NCBI GenBank assembly: GCA_965199805.1
Contig: CBDATO010000003.1
Span: forward strand, 248,001-312,000
DNA length: 64,000 nt
Direction of reading: 5' to 3'
DNA from: DATAZK01 sp965199805
Lineage (GTDB): Bacteria > Actinomycetota > Actinomycetes > Frankiales > Frankiaceae
Positions 33,525 through 41,461 of the stretch are shown here, in pieces. The stretch's first letter is position 1. Each line of letters opens with the position of its first letter. The notes beneath the pieces are model-generated. The model was not told where the DNA came from, did no database searches, and worked only from the letters and a program-made list of their open reading frames with translations. Both the position numbers and the translations under genes were made by a program.

Positions 33525-34396
33525 GCGACGAGCTCGCCGCGGCCTTCTCCGCGCACCGCCCGCACCTGACCGCGGTCGCCTACCGGATGCTCGGCTCGAC
33601 GACCGAGGCCGAGGACGCGGTGCAGGAGACCTGGCTGCGGCTGTCGCGCAGCGACGTCACCGGCGTCGACAACCTGCCCGGCTGGCTGACGACCGTCGTC
33701 TCACGGATCTGCCTCGACCTGCTGCGGTCGCGGGCCGCCCGGCGGGAGGATCCGGACGGCATCCACCCCCGGACCGCCCTGGAGTACGCGGCAGCGGACC
33801 CCGGCCCGGCCGACCAGGCGGTTCTGGCCGACGAGGTCGGTGCCGCCCTGCTGGTCGTCCTCGACACGCTCGACCCGGCCGAGCGGCTGGCCTTCGTGCT
33901 GCACGACATGTTCGGCATCTCCTTCGACGACGTCGCCGCAATCGTCGGCAGGCGTCCTGCGGCGGCCCGCCAGCTGGCCAGCCGTGCCCGGCGCAGAGTG
34001 CGCCAGGCCGACGCCGGTCCGGCCGGGGCGGCGCGCCGGCGGCGCGACGAGATCGTCACGGCGTTCATGGCCGCCACCAGGGACGGCGACTTCGCGGCGC
34101 TGCTCACGCTGCTCGACCCCGACGTCGAGCTGCGCTCGGACGCGGTGGCGGCCGTCATGGGCGTTGACGCGTTGGTGGTGGGCGCGGACGCCGTCGCGGC
34201 GAACCTGTCCGGCCGGGCGAAGGCGGCCCGGCTCACCTTCATCGACGGCGAGCTGGGTGCGGCCTGGTATCTGCAGGGCGAGGCCAAGGTCGTCTTCCGG
34301 TTCACCGTCGACGCCGAGCGGGTCGCGCTCGTCGAACTGCTCGCCGACCCGGCAACCCTGCAAGCCTTGGACCTCGACCCCGTCTCCGGGGCATGA
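33521..34396 (+). CDS. ECF RNA polymerase sigma factor with C-terminal SnoaL-like domain (SigJ/ECF41-like)
   Basis: 291 residues from ATG at 33521. Sigma region 2 covers about residues 8-75 (LTAVAYRMLGSTTEAEDAVQETWLRL), region 4 about residues 108-160 (LDPAERLAFVLHDMFGISFDDVAAIVGRRPAAARQLASRARRRV). A SnoaL/NTF2-like domain fills residues 170-285. In ECF41 and SigJ-type factors this tail acts as a built-in activity switch in place of an anti-sigma factor. The WLPEP and DGGGK motifs typical of ECF41 are not visible, so subgroup membership is doubtful. It overlaps both the epimerase upstream and selA downstream by 4 bases. Confidence 0.9.
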   Translation: MSDELAAAFSAHRPHLTAVAYRMLGSTTEAEDAVQETWLRLSRSDVTGVDNLPGWLTTVVSRICLDLLRSRAARREDPDGIHPRTALEYAAADPGPADQAVLADEVGAALLVVLDTLDPAERLAFVLHDMFGISFDDVAAIVGRRPAAARQLASRARRRVRQADAGPAGAARRRRDEIVTAFMAATRDGDFAALLTLLDPDVELRSDAVAAVMGVDALVVGADAVAANLSGRAKAARLTFIDGELGAAWYLQGEAKVVFRFTVDAERVALVELLADPATLQALDLDPVSGA

Positions 34397-35685
34397 GCGC
34401 CGACGACGCGCGGCGCCGGGTGCCCCGGGTCGACGCCGTCCTGGCCCATCCGACGCTTGCCTCGCTCCGAGCCGACAACCCCGACGGGCTGCGGAGCGCG
34501 GTCCGGCAGGCGCTGGACCGCGTACGCACCGGGCAGCTGCCGGCTGACCCGGACGCCGTCGCCGAGGCCGCTCTCGCGGCACTCGCCCCGGTGACCTCGC
34601 TCCGGGAGGTGCTCAACGCCACGGGCACGGTCGTGCACACCAACCTCGGGCGCGCGCCGCTGTCCGCCGCGGCCCGAGCGGCACTGCTCGTCGCAGCCGG
34701 TGCGGTCGACGTGGAGCTCGACCTGGCCACCGGCGTACGCGCCGGGCGGGGCCGCGGCACGGCGAGCGCCCTACGGGTCGCGCTACCTGACGCCGAGGCC
34801 GTGCTGGTGGTGAACAACGGCGCCGCCGCCGTGCTGCTCGCCGTCACCGCGCTTGCCGCCGGCCGCGACGCGGTGATCAGCCGCGGCGAGCTGGTCGAGA
34901 TCGGCGACGGCTTCCGGCTGCCCGAGCTGCTCGTCAGCGCCGGCGCCCGGCTCCGGGAGGTCGGCACCACCAACCGCACCCGGGCCTCCGACTACGCCGC
35001 CGCGATCGGCCCCGAGACGGGCTGCCTGCTGAAGGTGCACCCGTCGAACTTCCGCGTCATCGGGTTCACCGCCGCCGCGAGCGTCGCCGAGTTGGCGCAG
35101 CTCGGGCCGCCGGTCGTCGTCGACGTGGGCAGCGGGCTGCTCCTGCCCGATCCGCTGTTGCCCGACGAGCCCGACATCACGACGGCGTTGCGGGCCGGCG
35201 CCGGGCTCGTCACCGCGAGCGGCGACAAGCTCCTCGGCGGGCCGCAGGCGGGCCTCCTCGCCGGGCGCGCCGACCTCATCGAACGCTGCCGGCGCCATCC
35301 GCTCGCCCGGGCCCTGCGGGTCGACAAGCTGACCCTCGCGGCGCTCGAGGCGACGGTCCGGCACCCGGCCACCCCCGTACGCGAGGCGCTGCACGCCGAC
35401 CCTGAGACGTTGCACGCCCGCGCGACCCGGCTGGCCGAGCTGGTCGGCGCCGGTGAGGTGGTGCCGGTCAGCGGTGTCGTGGGCGGGGGAGGCGGACCCG
35501 GCATCGAGCTGCCGGGATGGGCCGTCGCGCTGCCCGCGGCCTGCGCCGAGGCGCTCCGGCTCGGCACCCCGGCGGTGCTGGCCCGGGTGCACGACGGACG
35601 TTGCCTCGTCGATCCGCGGGCGGTCGACCCGGAGCGCGACGCCGACCTGGCCGCCGCGATCCGCGCCGTGCTTCGAGCCGACTGA
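34393..35685 (+). CDS. selA: L-seryl-tRNA(Sec) selenium transferase
   Basis: 430 residues from ATG overlapping the sigma factor stop. SelA is a PLP enzyme that converts seryl-tRNA(Sec) to selenocysteinyl-tRNA(Sec) with selenophosphate. Landmarks are LREVLNATGTVVHTNLGRAPLS, LVVNNGAAAVLLAV and the PLP-lysine motif VTASGDKLLGGPQAGLLAG (Lys near residue 279). Length fits the family (about 430-460). No selB, selD or tRNA-Sec gene is visible in the window, and it is coupled to a sigma factor rather than to a selenoprotein. It may serve formate dehydrogenase encoded elsewhere. Its stop is one base from the stop of the convergent dehydrogenase. Confidence 0.92.
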   Translation: MSADDARRRVPRVDAVLAHPTLASLRADNPDGLRSAVRQALDRVRTGQLPADPDAVAEAALAALAPVTSLREVLNATGTVVHTNLGRAPLSAAARAALLVAAGAVDVELDLATGVRAGRGRGTASALRVALPDAEAVLVVNNGAAAVLLAVTALAAGRDAVISRGELVEIGDGFRLPELLVSAGARLREVGTTNRTRASDYAAAIGPETGCLLKVHPSNFRVIGFTAAASVAELAQLGPPVVVDVGSGLLLPDPLLPDEPDITTALRAGAGLVTASGDKLLGGPQAGLLAGRADLIERCRRHPLARALRVDKLTLAALEATVRHPATPVREALHADPETLHARATRLAELVGAGEVVPVSGVVGGGGGPGIELPGWAVALPAACAEALRLGTPAVLARVHDGRCLVDPRAVDPERDADLAAAIRAVLRAD

Positions 35686-35686
35686 C

Positions 35687-36694
35687 TCAGGCGTCGACCG
35701 TCAGCTCGGCAATCCGCTCGAAGTGCTCCGGGGTGGAGCCGTACGCGAACTCCTGGCGCTTGGCCCGCTTGAAGTAGAAGTGCGTGTCGTGCTCCCACGT
35801 GTAGCCGATGCCGCCGTGGAACTGGATCATCGCCGCGGTCACGTCACGGGCCGCCTGGTTCGCTTTGGCCTTCGCCACCGAGACGGCGAGGTCACGGTCG
35901 TCCCGGTCGGTGTCCACCGCATACGCGGCGTACAGCACCGCGTGCTCGGCCATCGTCGTCGCGATGTGCAGGTCGGCGAGCGAGTGCTTGAGCACCTGGA
36001 ACGACCCGACCGCCTTGCCGAACTGCACCCGGTCCTTGTCGTACTGCACGGTGAGGGTGAGCGCGGCCCGGGCGATGCCGGCGAGGTCCGCGGCGGTCAG
36101 GACGGTCGCGCGCTGCAGCACCTGCGCGATGGCGGCGGTGTCGAGCGGGATGCCCGGCCCGGTGATCTCGACGCGGGCCAGGCGGGTGGTGCGGTCGAGA
36201 ACGCCGACCGGCGTGACCGTGTACGTGCCCGCCTCCTGCAGCGAAAGAGCACCGTCGACGATCGCGACCAGCGCGTCCGCGACGGCCGCGTACTCGACCG
36301 GCAGTGACAGATCGGGGGCGAACGCGAGCTTGACCTCGCCGGTGGCGAGCCGGCCCAGCAGCTCGGTGGCCTGGGGTACGCCGACGCCGCCAAGCCGGAG
36401 CGCCTCGCCGGCGATTACGGACGGCAGCCACGGGCCGGGAGCGACCCCGGCGCCGAGTGCCCGGCTGACGACGGCGGCGTCGAGCAGCCCGAGACCCAAC
36501 CCGTCCTGCTCCTCGGGTACGAGCACGGCGAGCATGCCCTGCTCGCCGTACGCGGCCCAGAGGCTCTCGGGGATGCCGTCGGAGGCGGGGTCGTCGTAGA
36601 CCTCGCGCACCTTGGAGGTGTCGAACCGGTCGGCGAGGTAGTCGCGGACCGTCTCCTCGAGGGCGCGCTGCTCGTCGGTGAGAGCGAAGAACAC
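35687..36694 (-). CDS. Acyl-CoA dehydrogenase family protein, small subunit of an adjacent pair
   Basis: 335 residues from ATG at 36694, short for a full acyl-CoA dehydrogenase. The C-terminus FHGGIGYTWEHDTHFYFKRAKRQEF marks the FadE class that lacks the usual catalytic end and pairs with a longer partner. The partner gene at 36705 is 10 bases upstream on the same strand. The sizes (335 and 390 residues) are close to the mycobacterial FadE28/FadE29 (ChsE1-ChsE2) steroid side-chain dehydrogenase, so an alpha2beta2 complex is likely. Confidence 0.9.
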   Translation of the reverse strand: MFFALTDEQRALEETVRDYLADRFDTSKVREVYDDPASDGIPESLWAAYGEQGMLAVLVPEEQDGLGLGLLDAAVVSRALGAGVAPGPWLPSVIAGEALRLGGVGVPQATELLGRLATGEVKLAFAPDLSLPVEYAAVADALVAIVDGALSLQEAGTYTVTPVGVLDRTTRLARVEITGPGIPLDTAAIAQVLQRATVLTAADLAGIARAALTLTVQYDKDRVQFGKAVGSFQVLKHSLADLHIATTMAEHAVLYAAYAVDTDRDDRDLAVSVAKAKANQAARDVTAAMIQFHGGIGYTWEHDTHFYFKRAKRQEFAYGSTPEHFERIAELTVDA

Positions 36695-36704
36695 GGCAGC
36701 CGTC

Positions 36705-37877
36705 CTATCGGGGGAGGCCGAGCACGTGCTCGGCGACGATGTTGCGCTGCACCTGGGACGAGCCGCCCCAGATGGTCTCCGACCGCGACCAGAGGAACAG
36801 CTCGGTGAGCGGCTCGAGGTCGGCGGTCGGCAGGCCGGGCTGCTCCTGCGCGGCGTAGCCGACCACGTCGACGTAGACCTCGCCGAGATCCTGGTGGGTC
36901 TCCGACCACTGCAGCTTGGTCATGGACGACTCGAAGCCGAGCTGCTCGCCGCGCTCGACCTTGGTCAGGATGTGCCAGGAGTGCAGCCGCAGCGCCTCCA
37001 GCTCGACCAGGATCTTGGCCAGCTTCTGCCGGATGGCCGGATCCTTGCTGCGCCCGTTGGCGCGGGCCACCTCGGCGATGGCGTCGTACTCGGCGCGGAA
37101 GCGGGTGTACTGCCCGATCGCCGACGAGCCGCGCTCGAAGGACAGCAGCAGCATCGCGACGTTCCAGCCTTCGCCGACCCCGCCGAGCACCGCGTCCTTG
37201 GGCACCTTCACGTCGGTGAAGAAGACCTCGCCGAACTCCTCGTTGCCGGTCATCTGCTTCAGTGGCCGGGCCTCGACGCCCTCGGCGTGCATGTCGATGA
37301 GCAGCATGGACAGCCCGCGGTGGCGGCTCGACTCGGGCTCGGTGCGGATGAGGCCGAACATGCGGTCGGCGTGCATCGCGTTGGTGGTCCAGACCTTCTG
37401 GCCGTTGATCACCCAGTGGTCACCGGCGTCGGTCGCCCGGGTCGCGATGTTGGCGAGGTCGGAGCCGGCACCGGGCTCGGAGAAGCCCTGGCACCAGATC
37501 ACCTCGTTGTGCAGCATCGGGCGGATGATCTCCGCCTTCTGCTCGTCGGTGCCGATCGCCATGACGGTGGGTCCGAGGAAGGTCAGGCCCAGCGTGTTGA
37601 CCGTGAGCGGCGCGTCGCTGCGGGCCATCTCCTCGTCGTAGATCGCCTTCTGCGCCGGGGTGCCGCCGCGGCCGCCGAACTCCCGCGGCCAGGCGATGCC
37701 GGCGAAGCCGTCACGCGCCTTCTGCGCCTCCCACTCTCGGCGCAGGTCGAACGACTCGTTCTCCGACTTGTGCAGCCAGAAGTCCGGGTCGCGCCACTCG
37801 GCGGAGAGGTTGGCGTCGAGCCAGGTACGGAGCTCGGTACGGAAGGCGGCGTCATCGGCGCTGTCGGACAGGTCCAC
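36705..37877 (-). CDS. Acyl-CoA dehydrogenase family protein, large subunit of an adjacent pair
   Basis: 390 residues from GTG at 37877. Landmarks are WCQGFSEPGAGSDLANIATRA (about residues 129-149), HWVINGQKVWTTNAMHADR, and SQVQRNIVAEHVLGLPR at the very C-terminus. With the 335-residue protein encoded just downstream it probably forms a heterotetrameric FAD enzyme desaturating an acyl-CoA. The gene starts 18 bases after the glgA stop in the same direction, so read-through from glgA is possible even though the functions differ. Confidence 0.91.
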   Translation of the reverse strand: MDLSDSADDAAFRTELRTWLDANLSAEWRDPDFWLHKSENESFDLRREWEAQKARDGFAGIAWPREFGGRGGTPAQKAIYDEEMARSDAPLTVNTLGLTFLGPTVMAIGTDEQKAEIIRPMLHNEVIWCQGFSEPGAGSDLANIATRATDAGDHWVINGQKVWTTNAMHADRMFGLIRTEPESSRHRGLSMLLIDMHAEGVEARPLKQMTGNEEFGEVFFTDVKVPKDAVLGGVGEGWNVAMLLLSFERGSSAIGQYTRFRAEYDAIAEVARANGRSKDPAIRQKLAKILVELEALRLHSWHILTKVERGEQLGFESSMTKLQWSETHQDLGEVYVDVVGYAAQEQPGLPTADLEPLTELFLWSRSETIWGGSSQVQRNIVAEHVLGLPR

Positions 37878-37895
37878 GTGCCGATTATCTCCGGG

Positions 37896-39092
37896 TTACC
37901 CGCGGGTAATCGTGTGAGCTTGCAGGACGTGCTCATAGAGCTCGACCGTCTGCTCCGCGATCGCCCGCCAGCTGAAGGATTCGACGGCCCGCTGCCGGCC
38001 CGCGACGCCCATCCGTCCGGCGAGAGCGGGGTCGTCCAGCAGCCGGTTTATCGCGTACGCGAGCGCGTCCGGATCCGACGGCGGCACCAGCAGACCGGTC
38101 TGCTCGTCCACGACCACCTCGGGGATCCCGCCGACCGCAGAAGCCACCACGGCCGTCTCGCAGGCCATGGCCTCGAGGTTGACGATCCCGAGCGGCTCGT
38201 AGACGGACGGGCAGACGAACGCGGTCGCATGCGTGAGCACCTGCGCCACCTCCGGTCGCGGCAGCATCTGCTCCACCCAGAGCACACCCGACCGGGCGGC
38301 CCGCAGTTCCTCCACCAGCGCGTCGACCTCGCGGCCGAGGTCAGGGGTGTCCGCCGCGCCGGCAAGCAGCACCAGCTGCGCCTCGGGACGCAGCTTCGCC
38401 GCCGCGCGCAGCAGCGTGGGCAGGCCCTTCTGCCGGGTCACCCGGCCGACGAACGTGACGTACGGACGGTCCGGGTCGACGCCCAGCCGCTCGAGCACGT
38501 CGCGCGCCGGGTCGGGCCGGTACGTCTGTGCGTCGATCCCGTTGTAGATGACCTCGATCCGGCCGGGGTCGACCGCCGGGTACGCCTCGCGGACGTCGGC
38601 GGCCATGCCCTCGCTGACCGCCACGATGCGGTCGGCACCCTCCAGGCCGGTGCGCTCGCAGAACGACGACAGCCGATAGCCACCGCCGAGCTGCTCCTGC
38701 TTCCACGGCCGGAGCGGCTCGAGCGAGTGCGTCGTCGCGACGTGCGGCACCCCGTGCAGCAGCGCCGCGGCGTGGCCGGCGAAGTTGGCGTACCAGGTGT
38801 GTGAGTGCACCAGGTCGGGCGGCCCGTCGGGTCCGCCCAGCGCCGCCGCCATGGCGAGGTCGACGCCCATGACGCCGATCGCCGCGTTCGCGTCCGCGTA
38901 CGCCGGAACGGGCGGGTGCCAGCGCACCAGCGGACGGCCGGGCTCGCGCAGCGGATCGGACTCGTGGTCGCCGAAGCAGTGCACGTCGACGTCGACGAGT
39001 CGGGCCAGCTCGGCCGCCAGGTGCTCGACGTGGACGCCGGCGCCGCCGTAGATGTCCGGGGGGTACTCGCGGGTGAGGAGCGCGATGCGCAT
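37896..39092 (-). CDS. glgA: Glycogen synthase / maltose-1-phosphate-forming GT4 glycosyltransferase (GlgA/GlgM type)
   Basis: 398 residues from ATG at 39092. The N-terminal MRIALLTREYPPDIYGGAGVHVEHLAAEL and the C-terminal sugar-nucleotide site FVCPSVYEPLGIVNLEAMACETAVVASAVGGIPEVV are those of actinobacterial GT4 glycogen synthases such as Rv1212c, which make maltose-1-phosphate or elongate glucan from ADP-glucose. It is divergent from glgC with only 30 bases between the starts, linking the ADP-glucose maker and user. The product cannot be decided between glucan and maltose-1-phosphate from sequence. Confidence 0.93.
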   Translation of the reverse strand: MRIALLTREYPPDIYGGAGVHVEHLAAELARLVDVDVHCFGDHESDPLREPGRPLVRWHPPVPAYADANAAIGVMGVDLAMAAALGGPDGPPDLVHSHTWYANFAGHAAALLHGVPHVATTHSLEPLRPWKQEQLGGGYRLSSFCERTGLEGADRIVAVSEGMAADVREAYPAVDPGRIEVIYNGIDAQTYRPDPARDVLERLGVDPDRPYVTFVGRVTRQKGLPTLLRAAAKLRPEAQLVLLAGAADTPDLGREVDALVEELRAARSGVLWVEQMLPRPEVAQVLTHATAFVCPSVYEPLGIVNLEAMACETAVVASAVGGIPEVVVDEQTGLLVPPSDPDALAYAINRLLDDPALAGRMGVAGRQRAVESFSWRAIAEQTVELYEHVLQAHTITRG

Positions 39093-39103
39093 GGCGCCGA
39101 CCC

Positions 39104-39123
39104 TAGAGGGGAGCACGCCTCTA
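39104..39123. promoter_or_regulatory. Inverted repeat in the glgA/glgC divergent intergenic region
   Basis: TAGAGG at 39104-39109 and CCTCTA at 39118-39123 form a perfect 6-bp inverted repeat across the 30-base gap, covering the GGGGAG ribosome-binding site of glgC and ending on the first base of its ATG. It could be an operator or an RNA hairpin affecting glgC translation. Confidence 0.4.
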
Positions 39124-40367
39124 TGCTTCCCAGCGTGATCAAGCGGCGGGCGACGCCAAAGGTGCTCGGCATCGTTCTCGCCGGCGGTGAGGGCAAGCGC
39201 CTGTCGCCGCTGACGATCGACCGGGCCAAGCCCGCCGTCATGTTCGGCGGGATCTACCGGCTGGTCGACTTCGTGCTGTCGAACCTGGTCAACGGCGGCT
39301 ACCTGAAGCTCGCCGTGCTCACGCAGTACAAGAGCCACAGCCTCGACCGGCACATCACCACCACCTGGCGGCTGTCGACGCTCACCGGCAATTACGTGAC
39401 GTCGGTGCCGGCTCAGCAGCGGCTCGGCCCCCGCTGGTTCTCCGGCTCGGCAGACGCGATCTTCCAGTCGCTCAACCTCATCTACGACGAGGACCCCGAC
39501 ATCGTCGTGGTCTTCGGCGCCGACCACGTCTACCGCATGGATCCGCGGCAGATGGTCGAGCAGCACATCAAGAACGGCGCGGGCGTGACCGTCGCCGGCA
39601 TCCGGGTGCCCCGCTCCGAGGCGAACGCCTTCGGCGTGATCTCCACGGCGGCGGACGGCCTCACCATCCGCGAGTTCCTGGAGAAGCCGGAGAACCCGCC
39701 GGGGTTGCCCGACTCGCCGGGCGAGGTCTTCGCGTCGATGGGCAATTATGTCTTCGACACCCAGGTGCTGCTCGACGCGCTGCGCCGCGACTCCCTCGAC
39801 GAGGAGTCCCGGCACGACATGGGCGGCAACATCCTGCCGATGCTGACCGCGGAGAACCAGGCCCAGGTCTACGACTTCCGCGACAACGAGGTGCCGGGCG
39901 TCTCCGACCGCGAGCGCGGCTACTGGCGTGACGTCGGCACGCTCGACACCTTCTACGAGGCCCACCAGGACCTGATCTCGGTGACGCCCGTCTTCAACCT
40001 CTACAACCGCGACTGGCCGATCCTCACCAACCCCGGGATCCTGCCGCCGGCGAAGGTCGTGAACGGCGGCGCCGTGCCCGATTCGCTGCTGAGTCAGGGC
40101 GTCATCGTGTCGGGCTCGCAGGTGCGCGCGTCGGTGCTGTCGCCGGGCGTACGCGTGCACGACGGGGCCTGGGTCGACGGCAGCGTCATCGGGCACGGCA
40201 CGGTGATCGGCCCCGGCGCGGTGGTCCGCAAGGCCATCCTCGACAAGAACATCGTCATCGCGCCCGGCGCGCGCATCGGCATCGACCGGGAGCTGGACCT
40301 GGCCCGCGGGGCGACCATCTCCGCCGGGGGCGTCACCGTGTACGGCAAGGGCATCCGGATCGGGTGA
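39123..40367 (+). CDS. glgC: Glucose-1-phosphate adenylyltransferase
   Basis: 414 residues from ATG at 39123; GTG at 39135 is possible, but AGAGGGGAG is correctly spaced only for the ATG. It makes ADP-glucose from ATP and glucose-1-phosphate, the committed step of glycogen and alpha-glucan synthesis. Landmarks are the nucleotidyl loop VLGIVLAGGEGKRLSPLT (residues 13-30), FGADHVYRMD and FLEKPENPPG, with a C-terminal left-handed beta-helix region of hexapeptide-like repeats for allosteric control. The divergent glgA supports the assignment. Confidence 0.96.
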   Translation: MLPSVIKRRATPKVLGIVLAGGEGKRLSPLTIDRAKPAVMFGGIYRLVDFVLSNLVNGGYLKLAVLTQYKSHSLDRHITTTWRLSTLTGNYVTSVPAQQRLGPRWFSGSADAIFQSLNLIYDEDPDIVVVFGADHVYRMDPRQMVEQHIKNGAGVTVAGIRVPRSEANAFGVISTAADGLTIREFLEKPENPPGLPDSPGEVFASMGNYVFDTQVLLDALRRDSLDEESRHDMGGNILPMLTAENQAQVYDFRDNEVPGVSDRERGYWRDVGTLDTFYEAHQDLISVTPVFNLYNRDWPILTNPGILPPAKVVNGGAVPDSLLSQGVIVSGSQVRASVLSPGVRVHDGAWVDGSVIGHGTVIGPGAVVRKAILDKNIVIAPGARIGIDRELDLARGATISAGGVTVYGKGIRIG

Positions 40368-40368
40368 T

Positions 40369-40770
40369 GTGACGATGGAGGTGCTCTCCGGGCGGATCCT
40401 GATCACTCCGTCGGATCCCGTAGCCAGCCGGCACTTCTACGGCACGGTGCTCGGTCTCGCGATCGCCCGGGAGTTCGGCCCGCCGGAGCATCTCGGCACG
40501 GTCTACTTCTTCGGCGGCGGCCTGCTGGAGATCTCCGGCCAGGCGCCCGCGCACGAGGGACGCAACGCCGGGGTACGGCTGTGGCTGCAGGTGCGTGACG
40601 TGCACGCCGAGTACGCGCGACTGAAGGCGGCCGGCGCGGTCGTCCGGCGGCCGCCGGTGCAGGAGCCGTGGGGGCTGATCGAGATGTGGCTCGACGACCC
40701 CGACGGCATCGCTGTCGCGGTCGTCGAGGTGCCCGCCGACCACCCGCTGCGCCGCGACACACGCTCGTGA
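40369..40770 (+). CDS. VOC family protein
   Basis: 133 residues from GTG at 40369, with ATG at 40375 as an alternative start. It shows the glyoxalase/dioxygenase half-barrel: LITPSDPVASRHFYGTVLGLAIAREF followed by GVRLWLQVRDVHAEYARLKAAGA and EMWLDDPDGIAVAVVEVP. It starts two bases after the glgC stop and overlaps the next gene by 4 bases. There is no obvious metabolic link to glycogen; VOC proteins bind metals or small ligands, and the role is unknown. Confidence 0.82.
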   Translation: MTMEVLSGRILITPSDPVASRHFYGTVLGLAIAREFGPPEHLGTVYFFGGGLLEISGQAPAHEGRNAGVRLWLQVRDVHAEYARLKAAGAVVRRPPVQEPWGLIEMWLDDPDGIAVAVVEVPADHPLRRDTRS

Positions 40771-41291
40771 ACGGCTATCTGTTCTTCGACAGCGTTACGC
40801 CGGCCACCCGGGCGACGCTCTTCGAACTGGCCGAGGACGGCCTGCTCCGACTCGCGGGCGTCACGGTCAGCAGCGGCTATCCCGCGTTCGCCGCCTACGC
40901 CGTGCCGGACCTGCGCGCCGCGTACGCCCTCATCGAGGCCGTCACCGAAGCGGTGGGCCCGCCGGCGCTGCGCCTCGCCGCCACGGGCGCACCGACCGCC
41001 GTACCGGGCACCCTCGCGTACGCCGAACCGCGGGCGATCGCGTTCGTACTGCTCGACGTGCCCTTCCGCTCCGGGGCCGACCTGGCCGGACGGCTCGCGA
41101 AGCTCGGCCTCGCCCGGGCGGCCGCGGTGGTCGGCGGGCCGGTCGGCGTGATCGCCGAGGTCGACGGCAGTGATGCCGGCGAGCTCGAGGCCCGGCTCGG
41201 CGAGGTGCTGGCGGCGGCAGGGGAATGGGCTGCGCAGGCCGACGTCCTGTTCACGTCCAGCGAGCTCGGCGTGGGTTGGGGTACCGGCTGA
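40767..41291 (+). CDS. Hypothetical protein, not recognised
   Basis: 174 residues from GTG overlapping the VOC gene stop. I do not recognise the family. The protein is rich in Ala, Gly and Leu, has no signal peptide, and alternates predicted strands and helices in two similar halves (FAAYAVPDLRAAYALIEAVTEAVG and VGVIAEVDGSDAGELEARLGEVLAAAGEW), which could be ferredoxin-like units. The overlap suggests co-translation with the VOC protein. The stop is followed at once by the large dyad element. Confidence 0.6.
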   Translation: MNGYLFFDSVTPATRATLFELAEDGLLRLAGVTVSSGYPAFAAYAVPDLRAAYALIEAVTEAVGPPALRLAATGAPTAVPGTLAYAEPRAIAFVLLDVPFRSGADLAGRLAKLGLARAAAVVGGPVGVIAEVDGSDAGELEARLGEVLAAAGEWAAQADVLFTSSELGVGWGTG

Positions 41292-41461
41292 CCGTTGGGC
41301 CGCGACAAGCAATTGCATGTCACTAAGGCTTTGACTTCTTGTTCTGAGACGACAAGCAATGTGATGTCCAGTCTGGACACCGGATTGCTTGTCGTCGCGA
41401 AAAGGGATAACAGGCCCCTGGTGACACCGGATTGCTTGTCGAGCCCACCGTTCCGTCGGCC
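41292..41461. repeat. Dyad-symmetric intergenic element with four copies of an 18-bp motif
   Basis: The whole gap between two convergent genes is one inverted-repeat structure. The motif GACAAGCAAT-NNN-RTGTC occurs at 41304-41321 and 41351-41368 on the plus strand and at 41376-41393 and 41423-41440 on the minus strand. Copies 1 and 2, and copies 3 and 4, are each 47 bases apart, and the whole array is symmetric about base 41372, the unpaired T of GTCCAG-T-CTGGAC. Copies 2 and 3 extend to a perfect 13-bp stem (41348-41360 with 41384-41396). Copy 1 is itself a near-perfect palindrome. The arms between copies match by eye at about half of 29 positions, and most of the remainder are transitions. 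It could be a bidirectional terminator, a multi-site operator or a miniature mobile element. The pattern is certain; the function is not known. Confidence 0.9.

Noticed and set aside
34393..35685. tRNA-Sec or SECIS element near selA
   Set aside because: There is no free intergenic sequence around selA (4-base overlap upstream, one base downstream) and no candidate cloverleaf.
39093..40406. An upstream minus-strand extension of glgA
   Set aside because: It runs antisense to glgC; the canonical glycosyltransferase N-terminus MRIALLTREYPP begins at 39092.
41292..41461. CRISPR array or tRNA gene
   Set aside because: The repeats are in opposite orientations and mirror-symmetric, not directly repeated with spacers, and no cloverleaf or CCA-like end can be drawn.
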